Assembly: GCF_002245355.1 (NCBI RefSeq)
Contig: NZ_NOWF01000006.1
Coordinates: forward strand, 186,001 to 250,000
DNA: 64,000 nucleotides
Direction of reading: 5' to 3'
From: Paludifilum halophilum
GTDB lineage: Bacteria > Bacillota > Bacilli > Thermoactinomycetales > DSM-45169
Numbering within the stretch: the stretch's first letter is position 1; every line of letters begins with the position of its first letter. Made by a program: the position numbers and the translations under genes. Positions 35,205 to 43,609 of the stretch are shown here, in pieces. The notes under the pieces are model-generated. The model did no database searches. It was not told where the DNA came from and was given only the letters and a program-made list of their open reading frames with translations.

Positions 35205-35429
35205 ATGCCGATGATGGATGGTTACATGTATCCGGGGGGGATGATCCTGATGATGATTCTCTGGGTGTTGTTGATCGGATTTGCAGTGTACGGTCTTTTC
35301 ATGTGGATCTCCAGAGATTTTGGCAAAAAGGAAGCCCGGGGGATCCGGATCTTGGAGGAGCGATTCGCCCGGGGAGAAATCGATGAAGAAGAATTCAAGC
35401 AAAAACGAGAGGTTTTAAAGAAAAAGTAA
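35205..35429 (+). CDS. Small membrane protein with SHOCT domain
   Basis: A 74-residue protein. A Met-rich N-terminus leads into one membrane helix (about residues 10-34) and a cytosolic SHOCT motif, RGIRILEERFARGEIDEEEFKQKREVL, a short helical oligomerisation unit. Role unknown. A weak ribosome binding site (AGTGAGAG) precedes ATG 35205. Ends before a strong terminator that also marks the left edge of the AT-rich island. Confidence 0.75.
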   Translation: MPMMDGYMYPGGMILMMILWVLLIGFAVYGLFMWISRDFGKKEARGIRILEERFARGEIDEEEFKQKREVLKKK

Positions 35430-35456
35430 GCCAATCATACCAGGTACTTTGGGAAA

Positions 35457-35490
35457 CAACCCGGGCAGAGAACGCTCTCCGCCCGGGTTG
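35457..35490 (+). terminator. Terminator of the SHOCT gene
   Basis: AACCCGGGC-GAG pairs with CTC-GCCCGGGTT around AACG. Confidence 0.8.
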
Positions 35491-35601
35491 ATATGATTTC
35501 AGGCGATTGATTTTATGACTTCTACACTGCACCCATATATTAGTTTCAGTGTTGGATTCGGGGTGAATATCCACTTTTGAAAATGTAGAAATTTAGGTTT
35601 C

Positions 35602-35694
35602 ATATATTGAAGTCAAATTTATAGGCGAAAATTTCCGACAAATTTAGCTCAATATATTTTCAACCTTCGAATAATGATATAAAATGTTTATAAC
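35602..35694 (+). promoter_or_regulatory. Promoter and possible operator of the RRNPP cassette
   Basis: TTCGAA (35666-35671), a 17-base spacer and TATAAC (35689-35694) make a plausible SigA promoter. Upstream, ATATATTGA (35602-35610) and TCAATATAT (35649-35657) form a perfect 9-base inverted repeat centred 38 bases apart. It could be the binding site of the HTH protein encoded next, as RRNPP regulators often bind spaced inverted repeats. Confidence 0.45.
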
Positions 35695-35726
35695 AAATTG
35701 AATAACAAAAAAGGGGGAATTTGTAT

Positions 35727-37025
35727 ATGGTGAAACTTCCTACAAGTGAAATTGGTGGAGTAGCAAGGAAAGTAAGAAAGAGACAAGGGATGAGATTGGA
35801 AGACTTGGCGGACAAAAATATTTCACCTGCAACAATTAGTAATATTGAGCGTGGAGTTCCACACGTTAAGCAGGACAAATTGATATATCTTATGGAAAAG
35901 TTGGGAATTTCGATGGATAAACTTCCAGATCTGATCCTTAAGGAACAAAAAGAACTGGATGATCTAAAATTTCATCTTACTTCAATTGAATCGATGAAAA
36001 GAATGAAACAGTTAGATAAAGCACTTGTTCGATTGGATGAAATAAAATTATCAAGTGATCATCCCTATGCATCAACTTGGCATTGGTTAAAAGGGGGTTG
36101 CTACCTATTCAAACAAAAGTGGAGGAAAGCCGAAAAAGAATTAAACAACGCCATTCGTCTATCTAGTGAAAATAGTATGGACAACATCGAAGCCTATAGT
36201 TTTAATGATTTAAGCTTATGCTGTTATCACCAGAATGATTTGCAAGCAGCTTTGCAATATGTCAACAGTGGTCTTGATGCCTTTCACCCTGAAGGGGGTT
36301 ACCCAATCGTAAAATACCTTCTCCACCATAATAAAGCCATTTATCTCGAACGATTGGAACGTACAGCCGAGGCATTAAAAATTGTTCAAGATATCTGGGG
36401 CGAACTTCCTCAACTTGAACAGATTGAAACTGTTTTGACATTTTATTGGCTACGAGCAGAGCTAGTTCGTAAAAGCGGTGCTCTTGATGAAGCCCTTAAA
36501 TTCGCTCAAAAAGGAATTGAACTAGCCAGCCTCAACTATAACCGGAAAACGACATTTGATCTTTGGACGGTTATGGGAAGTATCTATATGGAAAAGAAGA
36601 ATTGGAAAAGAGCCGAATTCTGTTTTGATATTGCAATGGGGATTCCAAAAGAGTATATCCAAGATAGTCGTTACATTCGAACTTGCACACAATTAGGTAA
36701 TTTATACATTCAGCAAAAGAAGTGGGAACGAGCGAGAAATATACTAAATCAAGCCATTCAAGAGGCCGAAAGGTTAAATAATTCCATTTACTTGACAGAT
36801 GTTCGCCTTGTTTTAGGTGACTATTATTATTTGAAGGAATCCCACAATGAAGCGATCTCCCAGTTTCGTCAGGCAGTAGGATTAGCTCAAAAATATTGTT
36901 ACAAAGATAAAGAATATCACGGATGGTATCGTTTAGCTAGATGCTGGAAGGATATTAATGAGAAGGAATTTCAGCAGTGTACAACCAATATGTTTAGAAT
37001 ACAAGAAGAAATGAAAAAGAAGTAG
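35727..37025 (+). CDS. RRNPP-type HTH-TPR quorum-sensing regulator
   Basis: A 432-residue cytosolic protein. An Xre-type HTH at about residues 8-60 has the recognition helix in ISPATISNIERG; the rest is a stack of TPR helices (pairs such as ALVRLDEI...YASTWHWLKGGCYLF, KKNWKRAEFCFDIAMG, KKWERARNILNQAIQEAE, HNEAISQFRQAVGLAQ), the peptide-binding superhelix of PlcR, NprR, Rap and AimR. ATG 35727 has GGGGG upstream; a TTG at 35721 is an alternative. AT-rich with AAA, ATT and TTA codons, unlike its neighbours. A pre-propeptide gene starts 15 bases after its stop, so it is probably the receptor and the peptide its ligand. Targets unknown. Confidence 0.88.
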   Translation: MVKLPTSEIGGVARKVRKRQGMRLEDLADKNISPATISNIERGVPHVKQDKLIYLMEKLGISMDKLPDLILKEQKELDDLKFHLTSIESMKRMKQLDKALVRLDEIKLSSDHPYASTWHWLKGGCYLFKQKWRKAEKELNNAIRLSSENSMDNIEAYSFNDLSLCCYHQNDLQAALQYVNSGLDAFHPEGGYPIVKYLLHHNKAIYLERLERTAEALKIVQDIWGELPQLEQIETVLTFYWLRAELVRKSGALDEALKFAQKGIELASLNYNRKTTFDLWTVMGSIYMEKKNWKRAEFCFDIAMGIPKEYIQDSRYIRTCTQLGNLYIQQKKWERARNILNQAIQEAERLNNSIYLTDVRLVLGDYYYLKESHNEAISQFRQAVGLAQKYCYKDKEYHGWYRLARCWKDINEKEFQQCTTNMFRIQEEMKKK

Positions 37026-37040
37026 GGGGGAGGGATTTGT

Positions 37041-37208
37041 ATGAAGTGGGGTAGGGTATTCGGTGTAACGGCTCTAAACCTTTTCATTTGGACGACCATT
37101 GTTTGTGAAAACGACAACTTTGGCTCCTTCAGTATCAATGATTTGGACAGCGAACCCGCACATCAAGCAAGCAGTACCAATATTTCATATAGTGAACCTG
37201 CACATTAA
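37041..37208 (+). CDS. Phr-like signalling pre-propeptide with duplicated SEPAH motif
   Basis: A 55-residue frame with an excellent ribosome binding site (GGAGGG eight bases before ATG). The N-terminus is a secretion signal: MKWGR, then the hydrophobic core VFGVTALNLFIWTTIVC at about residues 6-22. An acidic, polar pro-region follows. It contains LDSEPAHQ at about 35-42, and the protein ends SYSEPAH. The exact repeat of SEPAH, once internally and once at the very C-terminus, matches the layout of Phr and NprX precursors, which are exported, trimmed to 5-8 residues and re-imported by Opp. The mature form (SEPAH, YSEPAH or SYSEPAH) cannot be fixed from sequence. Confidence 0.85.
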   Translation: MKWGRVFGVTALNLFIWTTIVCENDNFGSFSINDLDSEPAHQASSTNISYSEPAH

Positions 37209-37232
37209 AAATCCTATAGTTTGATCTAAAAC

Positions 37233-37266
37233 TCGGACAAAAAAATAATCTGTCCGATATTCTTTA
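37233..37266 (+). terminator. Terminator of the RRNPP cassette
   Basis: TCGGACA (37233-37239) pairs with TGTCCGA (37251-37257), followed by TATTCTTT. Confidence 0.75.
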
Positions 37267-37395
37267 TTAAGAAAACTGGGGATTACACTCTTATAACTGA
37301 ATTAAAGAGAAACGGTCAATTCGCCGACGTTCACCATAGAAAGAAAACAACTTTTTAACAAGTAACCTTCCAGCGTATGATCAAGTCCAAAAGAA

Positions 37396-37425
37396 CACCC
37401 AACCGATCGGGAACTCGGTTGGGTG
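37396..37425 (-). terminator. Terminator of the MFS gene
   Basis: CACCCAACCGA pairs with TCGGTTGGGTG, followed by TTCTTTT on the minus strand. Confidence 0.8.
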
Positions 37426-37454
37426 CCGATGGTGAGCCCTTCTCTCCTACCGGT

Positions 37455-38735
37455 TCATCCTTTTTCCGCTGCAGCACTCTTTTGGGGAGGGGGAGACAAG
37501 GCAGCGGCCAGAAAGCCGATCACCGGCAATATACAGGTGAGAAAGATGATCTCCATATAACCGCCGAAATGATCGAAGGCGACGCCGAAGGGAAGCGGGC
37601 CCAAGGCGGAACCAACCACCATCATCATGGCGACGCCCCGGATGCTTCCCAGGTATCGGCGGCCGAAGTATTCCGGCCAAATAGCGCTCAGGATAATCTG
37701 TTCCAATCCGTTGCACGTCCCCCAAAGCAAAGCGAATACGATCGCCGCCATCGGTGAATGAACCTGGAGGACCCAAACCAAAAACACCAGTTGTATAAGA
37801 AACGTACCCGCCAACACACGCTGAACTGGAAATCGGTCCACGATGTAACCGGAGACCAAGGTCATCGGAAATCCTGTAAAAGCCATCAACCCGAGTACAA
37901 GAGCCGCTGTGGAAACGCCAAGCCCCTGTTCTCGGAAAATCGAGGTCAGATGGAACGTGAGTCCCGTATTCACCAGAGCCGGGATGGAAACACACACTAA
38001 AATCAGCCAAAAGGAGCGGGTTTTCATCGCTTCCCGAAGTGTCCAACTCTCCTCCTCCGGCTCCTCTTCACTGGAATCCGATGTTCGTGCACCGGACTGG
38101 TCGGGTAACAGACCCATTTCCTCGGGAGTATTGCGCACCCAGACCCACGCCGTAGGAACGAATACAAGCAAAAGGGCGATCCCCCAAACCCGCCACGCAA
38201 CCGGCCAACTCCACTGATCAATCAGCCAGGCATTGATCATCGGAGCGAAGGTGGCACCGGCAAATCCGCCGATCATCATCAAGCTGAGCGCTCTTCCGCG
38301 TTTCTTGATAAACCACTGAGGAACCAGCGTATTGGGAACCAGAGTCATGGAGCCCTGTCCAAACAAACGAGCACACAAAAAGCCGACAAAAAGCATGACC
38401 GGCGTAAACACGACACTGTTCCAAAAACAGGACAGAGCCAGCATCCCGCCGACAACCACCATCATCCTCCGCTGACCCCACCGATCCACAAGACGGCCGA
38501 TCAGCATCAGCAGGACTCCAGCGATCAGTGTAGCACCGGAGTAGATACCGGATACCAACGACCGGCTCCAACCGAAATCACGAATGTAATGATCGATAAA
38601 CACGGAGTTGGAATACGTTTGACCCGGTGCCGAAAAGAAAAGCCCCATAGCGGAAATGAAGACGATCCACCATCCGTAATAAAGCTTCGGTGCGGGAGCG
38701 GCGGCACTTCCTTCCATTCGATACTTGAACCACAT
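37455..38735 (-). CDS. MFS transporter (monocarboxylate/OxlT-like)
   Basis: A 426-residue protein with 12 predicted helices. YYGWWIVFISAMGLFFSAPGQTYSNSVF at the N-terminus (in pieces), LIGRLVDRWGQRRMMVVGG-like loop 2-3 motif and a charged cytosolic linker (SDSSEEEPEEES) between the halves are as in the MFS monocarboxylate or oxalate/formate antiporter group. Substrate unknown. ATG 38735 has GGAGGG nine bases upstream. It is the right-hand neighbour of the quorum-sensing cassette, converging on it. Confidence 0.88.
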   Translation of the reverse strand: MWFKYRMEGSAAAPAPKLYYGWWIVFISAMGLFFSAPGQTYSNSVFIDHYIRDFGWSRSLVSGIYSGATLIAGVLLMLIGRLVDRWGQRRMMVVVGGMLALSCFWNSVVFTPVMLFVGFLCARLFGQGSMTLVPNTLVPQWFIKKRGRALSLMMIGGFAGATFAPMINAWLIDQWSWPVAWRVWGIALLLVFVPTAWVWVRNTPEEMGLLPDQSGARTSDSSEEEPEEESWTLREAMKTRSFWLILVCVSIPALVNTGLTFHLTSIFREQGLGVSTAALVLGLMAFTGFPMTLVSGYIVDRFPVQRVLAGTFLIQLVFLVWVLQVHSPMAAIVFALLWGTCNGLEQIILSAIWPEYFGRRYLGSIRGVAMMMVVGSALGPLPFGVAFDHFGGYMEIIFLTCILPVIGFLAAALSPPPQKSAAAEKG

Positions 38736-38765
38736 AGAAAAAATCCCTCCTTCGCACAAAACAAA

Positions 38766-38782
38766 GAAGCCCGACGGGCTTC
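38766..38782 (-). terminator. Terminator of the methyltransferase gene
   Basis: GAAGCCCG pairs with CGGGCTTC, then TTTG on the minus strand. Confidence 0.7.
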
Positions 38783-38815
38783 AAGGCGACTCATTCCATG
38801 ACACAAGAAATCCAT

Positions 38816-39436
38816 TTATTTCTGGCATACCGCCACACCCAACGGATACTTCAGCCCTTCTCTCGGTGGTTCGATGGTTACACCCCGCTGGTAATAGATC
38901 TCCGTTTCGCGAAAACCGCCAAACAGGGCCGCAAATTCTTCCGGGGTCAGCTGATGAACATGAAAAGGACATTTACACGGTTTTCCCCGCCCCCTTCCAA
39001 AGGGGGTGGACAGCACCAACGTCCCTCCCGGAGCCAACATCTCGTGCAAATGCCGCATAAACAGTCGATCATCCTGAAGGTGTTCAATGGTTTCAAAAGA
39101 AAGGATCGTATCAAAGCATCCCAGCTTTTGCGGTAATTCCGGATCCAAAGCATCGACCACACGGTATTCCGTCAAAGGATGATAATACGTCTTTCGAGCG
39201 TATTCGACGGTTTGGGGATCCAGATCCACCCCGATAACCCCTTTCACTTCCTTTTTACAGGCTTTGGCCACCATATGAGTTCCGTAACCGGAACCGCAGG
39301 CAATATCCAAAACCCGGCCCTTCACATAAGGAAAGGAAAAGTAATATCGGGCGATATGCTCCAACAACATGCCGTTGGTCGGTTTCATCAATTCGGGAAT
39401 GACACGTTCTCCCGTCAGTTGTAACAAGTTCTTCAC
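38816..39436 (-). CDS. Class I SAM-dependent methyltransferase
   Basis: About 206 residues. Motif I VLDIACGSGYGTHMV binds SAM; IGVDLDPQTVEYAR is motif II; FDTILSFETIEHLQDD is motif IV; LAPGGTLVLSTP is motif V/VI. Substrate unknown. The frame is open to 39505, but the promoter found here would put the transcript start inside it, so GTG 39436 (KNLLQLTGERVIPE) is the better start although its ribosome binding site is weak. Confidence 0.85.
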   Translation of the reverse strand: MKNLLQLTGERVIPELMKPTNGMLLEHIARYYFSFPYVKGRVLDIACGSGYGTHMVAKACKKEVKGVIGVDLDPQTVEYARKTYYHPLTEYRVVDALDPELPQKLGCFDTILSFETIEHLQDDRLFMRHLHEMLAPGGTLVLSTPFGRGRGKPCKCPFHVHQLTPEEFAALFGGFRETEIYYQRGVTIEPPREGLKYPLGVAVCQK

Positions 39437-39460
39437 CGCTTCAAAAAAGTTACACGGAAT

Positions 39461-39489
39461 ACTATAGCATAGAACCCTACAACCCTCAA
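39461..39489 (-). promoter_or_regulatory. SigA promoter of the methyltransferase gene
   Basis: TTGAGG (39489-39484), a 17-base spacer and TATAGT (39466-39461), minus strand. Confidence 0.65.
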
Positions 39490-39694
39490 CGCATTCTAAA
39501 AGCATCGATTCCCGGGAAAGACTACTTTTTTTTGCTCATTTTCGATACAATGGTATCAATCCAGCTGTTCAAGGGAATATGGTGTGCCGATCATCGATAA
39601 AGACGGATCAGTCAACTCCTTTCTACCCTTGACGCTTTTTAATCACACTCTTCCGAAGATAAGTACACCTTTTCTCCTGGGAGGTAATGTTGCT

Positions 39695-41029
39695 TTGGAC
39701 GGGGACGGCGTTTTAAGTATCGCCTTTTATGTGATCTTAGTGGTCCTTTTGGTGTTGCTTAACGGTTTCTTCGTGGCGTCGGAGTTTGCCCTCACCCGAG
39801 TACGGCAGACGCAAATCGCACAGTTGAAGGAAAAACGAGCCGGTATAGCGGAGAAAATATTGTCCAACCGGGACTCTTATCTTTCCGCCACCCAGCTGGG
39901 AATCACCCTGGCCTCTCTCAGCTTGGGGTGGATCGGAGAACCGACCATCGCCAAAATGATCAAACCCTTCCTCTCCACCATCGGTCTGCCGATGTGGTCC
40001 ATCCATGCGGCAGCCTTTATCATCGCTTTCGCCATCCTCACCCTCCTCCATATCGTTTTGGGTGAAATGACCCCTAAATCCCTGGCGATTCATCACGCGG
40101 AACGGATCATTCTGTGGACGTCAGGTCCTCTCTACGCGTTTCACCGTCTGTTCAAACCCTTTATCGCAATGCTCAACGGTTCCGCTGACAAAATTCGGAG
40201 CTGGGTGGGCGTCGATTCGGAGGATGATCGACAGGCCCACACTGAAGAGGATATCCGTATGGTAATGGCCCAAAGCCATCGCAACGGGGTGATCGACCAG
40301 ACGGAGTTCACCCTGTTCGACAATGTCTTTCAATTTGCCGACCGGATGGGCCGTGAAATTATGGTCCCCCGGGTCAACATGGTCTGCCTGTACAAAGATC
40401 AAACCCTGAAGGAAAACTGGGCCATTATGCAAAGCTCCAACCATACCCGTTTTCCGCTGTGCGACAAGGACAAGGACGACATCATCGGTATCGTGCACAT
40501 TCGGGATGTCTATGAGGCCTTACTGTTGGAAAAAACCATTTCCTTGGAAAAAATCGCCCGACCGGAAGTGCTGGTCCCGGAGACGATGGAACTGACCAAA
40601 ATCCTGCGCAATCTTCAAAAAAGTAAAGCCGGTATGGCCATTGTAGTGGATGAATACGGGGGAACAGCAGGTTTGGTAACGACGGAAGACATCATCGAAG
40701 AGATTTTCGGTGACATTCAGGACGAATTCGACGATGAGCCGCCTCCCCTCCAAACCGGAGAGGAAGGCATCCTGCTCGATCCCCGTCTGCTGATTGAAGA
40801 AGTCAACGAACACCTTCGGACCGCCATCGAAGACCCCGGTAACGATACGATCGGCGGCTGGTTTTTTTCGCGGCTGGGTAAAGTTCCCGAAATCGGAGAT
40901 CAAGTCCGAAGCGACGGTTGGCTTTTCACCGTAGCGGAAGCCCATGAACGCTGGATAACCCGGCTTTTGGTCAAACCGATTGCAGACCATCCGAAAAAAA
41001 TACTCCTTCATGTCAACTCCGCCTCTTAA
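39695..41029 (+). CDS. CNNM/CorC-family transporter-like protein with CBS pair
   Basis: About 444 residues from TTG 39695, which has GGGAGG ten bases upstream; an open frame to GTG 39584 lacks this. Order: CNNM (DUF21) membrane domain with three or four helices (NGFFVASEFALTRVR, TLLHIVLGEMTPKSLAI), then two CBS domains (REIMVPRVNMVCLYKD...; GMAIVVDEYGGTAGLVTTEDIIEEIFGDI), then the CorC/HlyC C-terminal domain. Relatives include magnesium exporters such as MpfA. Magnesium or divalent metal efflux is therefore likely but unproven here. Confidence 0.9.
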   Translation: MDGDGVLSIAFYVILVVLLVLLNGFFVASEFALTRVRQTQIAQLKEKRAGIAEKILSNRDSYLSATQLGITLASLSLGWIGEPTIAKMIKPFLSTIGLPMWSIHAAAFIIAFAILTLLHIVLGEMTPKSLAIHHAERIILWTSGPLYAFHRLFKPFIAMLNGSADKIRSWVGVDSEDDRQAHTEEDIRMVMAQSHRNGVIDQTEFTLFDNVFQFADRMGREIMVPRVNMVCLYKDQTLKENWAIMQSSNHTRFPLCDKDKDDIIGIVHIRDVYEALLLEKTISLEKIARPEVLVPETMELTKILRNLQKSKAGMAIVVDEYGGTAGLVTTEDIIEEIFGDIQDEFDDEPPPLQTGEEGILLDPRLLIEEVNEHLRTAIEDPGNDTIGGWFFSRLGKVPEIGDQVRSDGWLFTVAEAHERWITRLLVKPIADHPKKILLHVNSAS

Positions 41030-41042
41030 TCGATAAAAACCC

Positions 41043-41084
41043 CGGGGAACCAGCTGATGGCCATCGGCTGGTTCCCTTTTTCTG
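41043..41084 (+). terminator. Terminator of the CorC-family gene
   Basis: GGGAACCAGC pairs with GCTGGTTCCC through a long stem, followed by TTTTT. Confidence 0.9.
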
Positions 41085-41271
41085 CAACATTTTTTTATGT
41101 TACAAATCAATAAAAAAGGTGGGCAACCTCTATTTTTTTCGCTAATGTAGAGGTAGTTTCAGGCTGATCATCCGGGAACGGGAGATCCATCCGTTCCTTT
41201 GAGCGCACCCGATCCCATGAGAGTAGCCATAACAGCCTGAACGTTTTTGATCTTCTTGAGGAGGTAGATCG

Positions 41272-42297
41272 GTGCTTAAAAATCTGATGGCCAAGCTGGG
41301 AAAAGGCGGAGCCAAAGTGGACTTAGTGTTGGACCGGGAAGACTACACACCGGGGGAGCCGGTCAGCGGAGAGCTGACCATCCAGGGAGGAACCGTCGAG
41401 CAAAAGATCAACCGGATTGATGTGGAACTGCTGATGAGTATCCGGGTTAAGGAAAGGGACTTTTCTCACGTTATCGCTCGTTTTCCCTTTCATGAATCCT
41501 TCACGGTCCATCCCGAGGAAAAGAAAAGTTTCCCCTTTTCCTGTGAGTTACCGCAGGATCTTCCGCTTTCCGGCAATCAAGTCGTCTACTACTTTATCAC
41601 TCATTTAGATATCGCCGCCGGAGTGGATCATTCGGATCACGATTATATCCGGGTTCATCCGCCCCACCGCTTGCAAAAGGTACTGACAGCCTTCGAAGAG
41701 TTGGGACTGCGGGAAAAATACGATTCCCGTTCCTTTAACGGCTATGTTCAGGAATTTGAACTATTCCCCACTTCCTTTCTGCAGGATCGGGTAGAGGAAG
41801 TGGAATTCGTGGCCGCCTATGAGGATACAGGATTGCGTCTGATGTTGGAGGTCGACTTGTTTTCCTTCTTCGGAGAGAAAGAGATTCGCCGGGAAGTACA
41901 CCTGGAAAACGAGCTCCTCGACGAATCCGACCGACTGGTGGAACACTTGCAGAGTCTGTTGTTGGAAATGGTGGAAAACCCCGATGCCTACGCTTACCCG
42001 CGCTTTTCCGGAACCTCCGGGGAACATAAGCACGGCGGGTTCTCCAAAATCGGAGGCGCCGTCGGCGGTTTTGCCGCAGGTGTCCTGGGCGGTGTTGTCC
42101 TGTCTGAATTGATGGACGAGCTTACTGAAGATGAAGCCGAAGCCGCCGAAGAGGAAGAGAGCTCCGAAGAAGAGACACCGGAAGAGGAGTCCGAAGAGGA
42201 AGGCGGGTTTTTCGAAGATCTCTTTGGCGGTGAATCGGAAGAAGGAGACGACGAAGGCGGCTTCTTCGGCGATCTATTTGAGGGAGACGACGAATAA
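41272..42297 (+). CDS. spo0M: Sporulation-control protein Spo0M
   Basis: A 341-residue protein starting at GTG with GAGGAGG seven bases upstream. The N-terminal two-thirds is the Spo0M arrestin-like fold (GGAKVDLVLDREDYTPGEPVSGELTIQGG, FPFSCELPQDLPLSG, VHPPHRLQKVL). A glycine-rich hydrophobic stretch near residues 258-282 (IGGAVGGFAAGVLGGVVL) and a highly acidic tail with two FFxDLF repeats follow; this extension is longer than in Bacillus. Spo0M modulates early sporulation and cell division. Monocistronic. Confidence 0.92.
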   Translation: MLKNLMAKLGKGGAKVDLVLDREDYTPGEPVSGELTIQGGTVEQKINRIDVELLMSIRVKERDFSHVIARFPFHESFTVHPEEKKSFPFSCELPQDLPLSGNQVVYYFITHLDIAAGVDHSDHDYIRVHPPHRLQKVLTAFEELGLREKYDSRSFNGYVQEFELFPTSFLQDRVEEVEFVAAYEDTGLRLMLEVDLFSFFGEKEIRREVHLENELLDESDRLVEHLQSLLLEMVENPDAYAYPRFSGTSGEHKHGGFSKIGGAVGGFAAGVLGGVVLSELMDELTEDEAEAAEEEESSEEETPEEESEEEGGFFEDLFGGESEEGDDEGGFFGDLFEGDDE

Positions 42298-42316
42298 ATC
42301 GCTTTTCCCGGCAAAA

Positions 42317-42354
42317 AACAGGTCCGCGACATTCGGCCACGTCGCGGACCTGTT
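42317..42354. terminator. Strong bidirectional terminator
   Basis: AACAGGTCCGCGAC (42317-42330) is the exact reverse complement of 42341-42354. Confidence 0.9.
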
Positions 42355-42373
42355 TCTGCATCAGAACGATCCC

Positions 42374-42946
42374 TCACCTCCATCGGCCCAATCCTCTCCA
42401 TCGAAAAGGGGGCTCCGTCCCCTTCCGCCAACGTCGCACGGATCCCGCATAGCGTAACAAAACCAGACTTCCTAAGCCAAAGACCACCAGAATGACATAC
42501 AGTTCCGGAAATAAAACCAGAGTCAGCACCATGACACAAATCACGGCCGAGACCATGGAAATGGAACGATAACGGGTAACGAACAGAAGAGCCCAATAAA
42601 TTCCGATCCCGATCAAAACCAAAAGCGGACTCATGATCAAGAGAGCTCCGGCGGAAACCGCCGCTCCCCTCCCACCGCGAAAACCGGTAAATACGGGGTA
42701 AATCTGACCCAGCACAACAGCGATAGATGCAAAAGCGGCCCCGGTCCATCCGTGAAGAACCAGCCCCAACAGAGCGGCCAACGCTCCCTTACCCATCTCC
42801 ATCCCGACCGACAAAAGCGGCTCCCGGCGGAACCCTGCAGCCGACCGAGACGATAAATCCCTCCGAAAACCTTTTTTGGAATAGAAGGCGGTGATCGGCA
42901 GTGATCCGATCAGATAGGCGACAAGGATTACCGTCAACAAGTTCAT
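42374..42946 (-). CDS. Divergent PlsY-like glycerol-3-phosphate acyltransferase
   Basis: A 190-residue protein with about five membrane helices. AYLIGSLPITAFYSKK and GQIYPVFTGFRGGRGAAVSAGALL correspond to PlsY motifs 1 and 2, though GGRGAA replaces GGKGVAT. The GSGNxGATN segment expected after the first helix is replaced by a Ser/Arg-rich stretch (SSRSAAGFRREPLLS). It may be a non-canonical paralogue rather than the housekeeping acyl-phosphate acyltransferase. The gene is shared with no operon partner closer than the nitroreductase 67 bases upstream. Confidence 0.75.
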   Translation of the reverse strand: MNLLTVILVAYLIGSLPITAFYSKKGFRRDLSSRSAAGFRREPLLSVGMEMGKGALAALLGLVLHGWTGAAFASIAVVLGQIYPVFTGFRGGRGAAVSAGALLIMSPLLVLIGIGIYWALLFVTRYRSISMVSAVICVMVLTLVLFPELYVILVVFGLGSLVLLRYAGSVRRWRKGTEPPFRWRGLGRWR

Positions 42947-43012
42947 CCCGTCTCGCCTCCTTTGGCGTAAGCGCTTCCTTTCGGCGCTCCTTTCCTTTCC
43001 AACGCTTCTAGG

Positions 43013-43585
43013 CTACCGCTCCCACCACTCTACCTTTTCCTGCAGGGATACCCGGGGACGTTCTTTCGGTATGATCGACGGATAACCGATATACAGAAAA
43101 CCCAGCAGGGTCTCCGACTCCCCGAGTCCGAAAAACTTTTTCATTTTCGGGGAATAGGCCGCTTTTCCCGTTCGCCAGATGGCACCCAGTCCCAAGGCGT
43201 GGGCGGTCAACAATGCATTCTGTACTCCAGAGGCAACTGCACAAATCTCTTCGATCTCCTCCACTTTCGGATCGTCAGAGGGTGTCACCGCCGCTGCGAT
43301 AATCACGGGTGCCCGAAGGGGTTTTCGCCGGGCCCTTTCCAACTGGTCGGCACACGCTTCCCGCTCCGAGGGAGACATGCCCTCCGCTTTAATCTCCTTG
43401 AACACTTCACCCAAACGGTGTCGGGCATCCTCGATCAGCACAAAATACTTCCAGGGTTGAGTCATGTGATGGTTAGGGGCCCACCGGGCGGCCTCCAACA
43501 CCCTTTCGATCAAATGCCGGTCCGGTGTGGCGGAACCTACTTTCCCGACACTGCGGCGGGTTCGGATCGCCTGGTTCAACTCCAT
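43013..43585 (-). CDS. Nitroreductase family protein (YdjA-like)
   Basis: A 190-residue FMN enzyme. IRTRRSVGKV at the N-terminus binds FMN phosphate; EAARWAPNHHMTQPWKYFV and GVQNALLTAHALGLGAIWRTG, and LGFLYIGYP near the end, are family hallmarks. Likely an NAD(P)H-dependent reductase of nitro or quinone compounds; substrate unknown. Ribosome binding site AAGGAGG. It lies 24 bases downstream of the YkvI gene, probably co-transcribed. Confidence 0.9.
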   Translation of the reverse strand: MELNQAIRTRRSVGKVGSATPDRHLIERVLEAARWAPNHHMTQPWKYFVLIEDARHRLGEVFKEIKAEGMSPSEREACADQLERARRKPLRAPVIIAAAVTPSDDPKVEEIEEICAVASGVQNALLTAHALGLGAIWRTGKAAYSPKMKKFFGLGESETLLGFLYIGYPSIIPKERPRVSLQEKVEWWER

Positions 43586-43609
43586 CTCGATCTCCTCCTT
43601 GTCCTTTTC

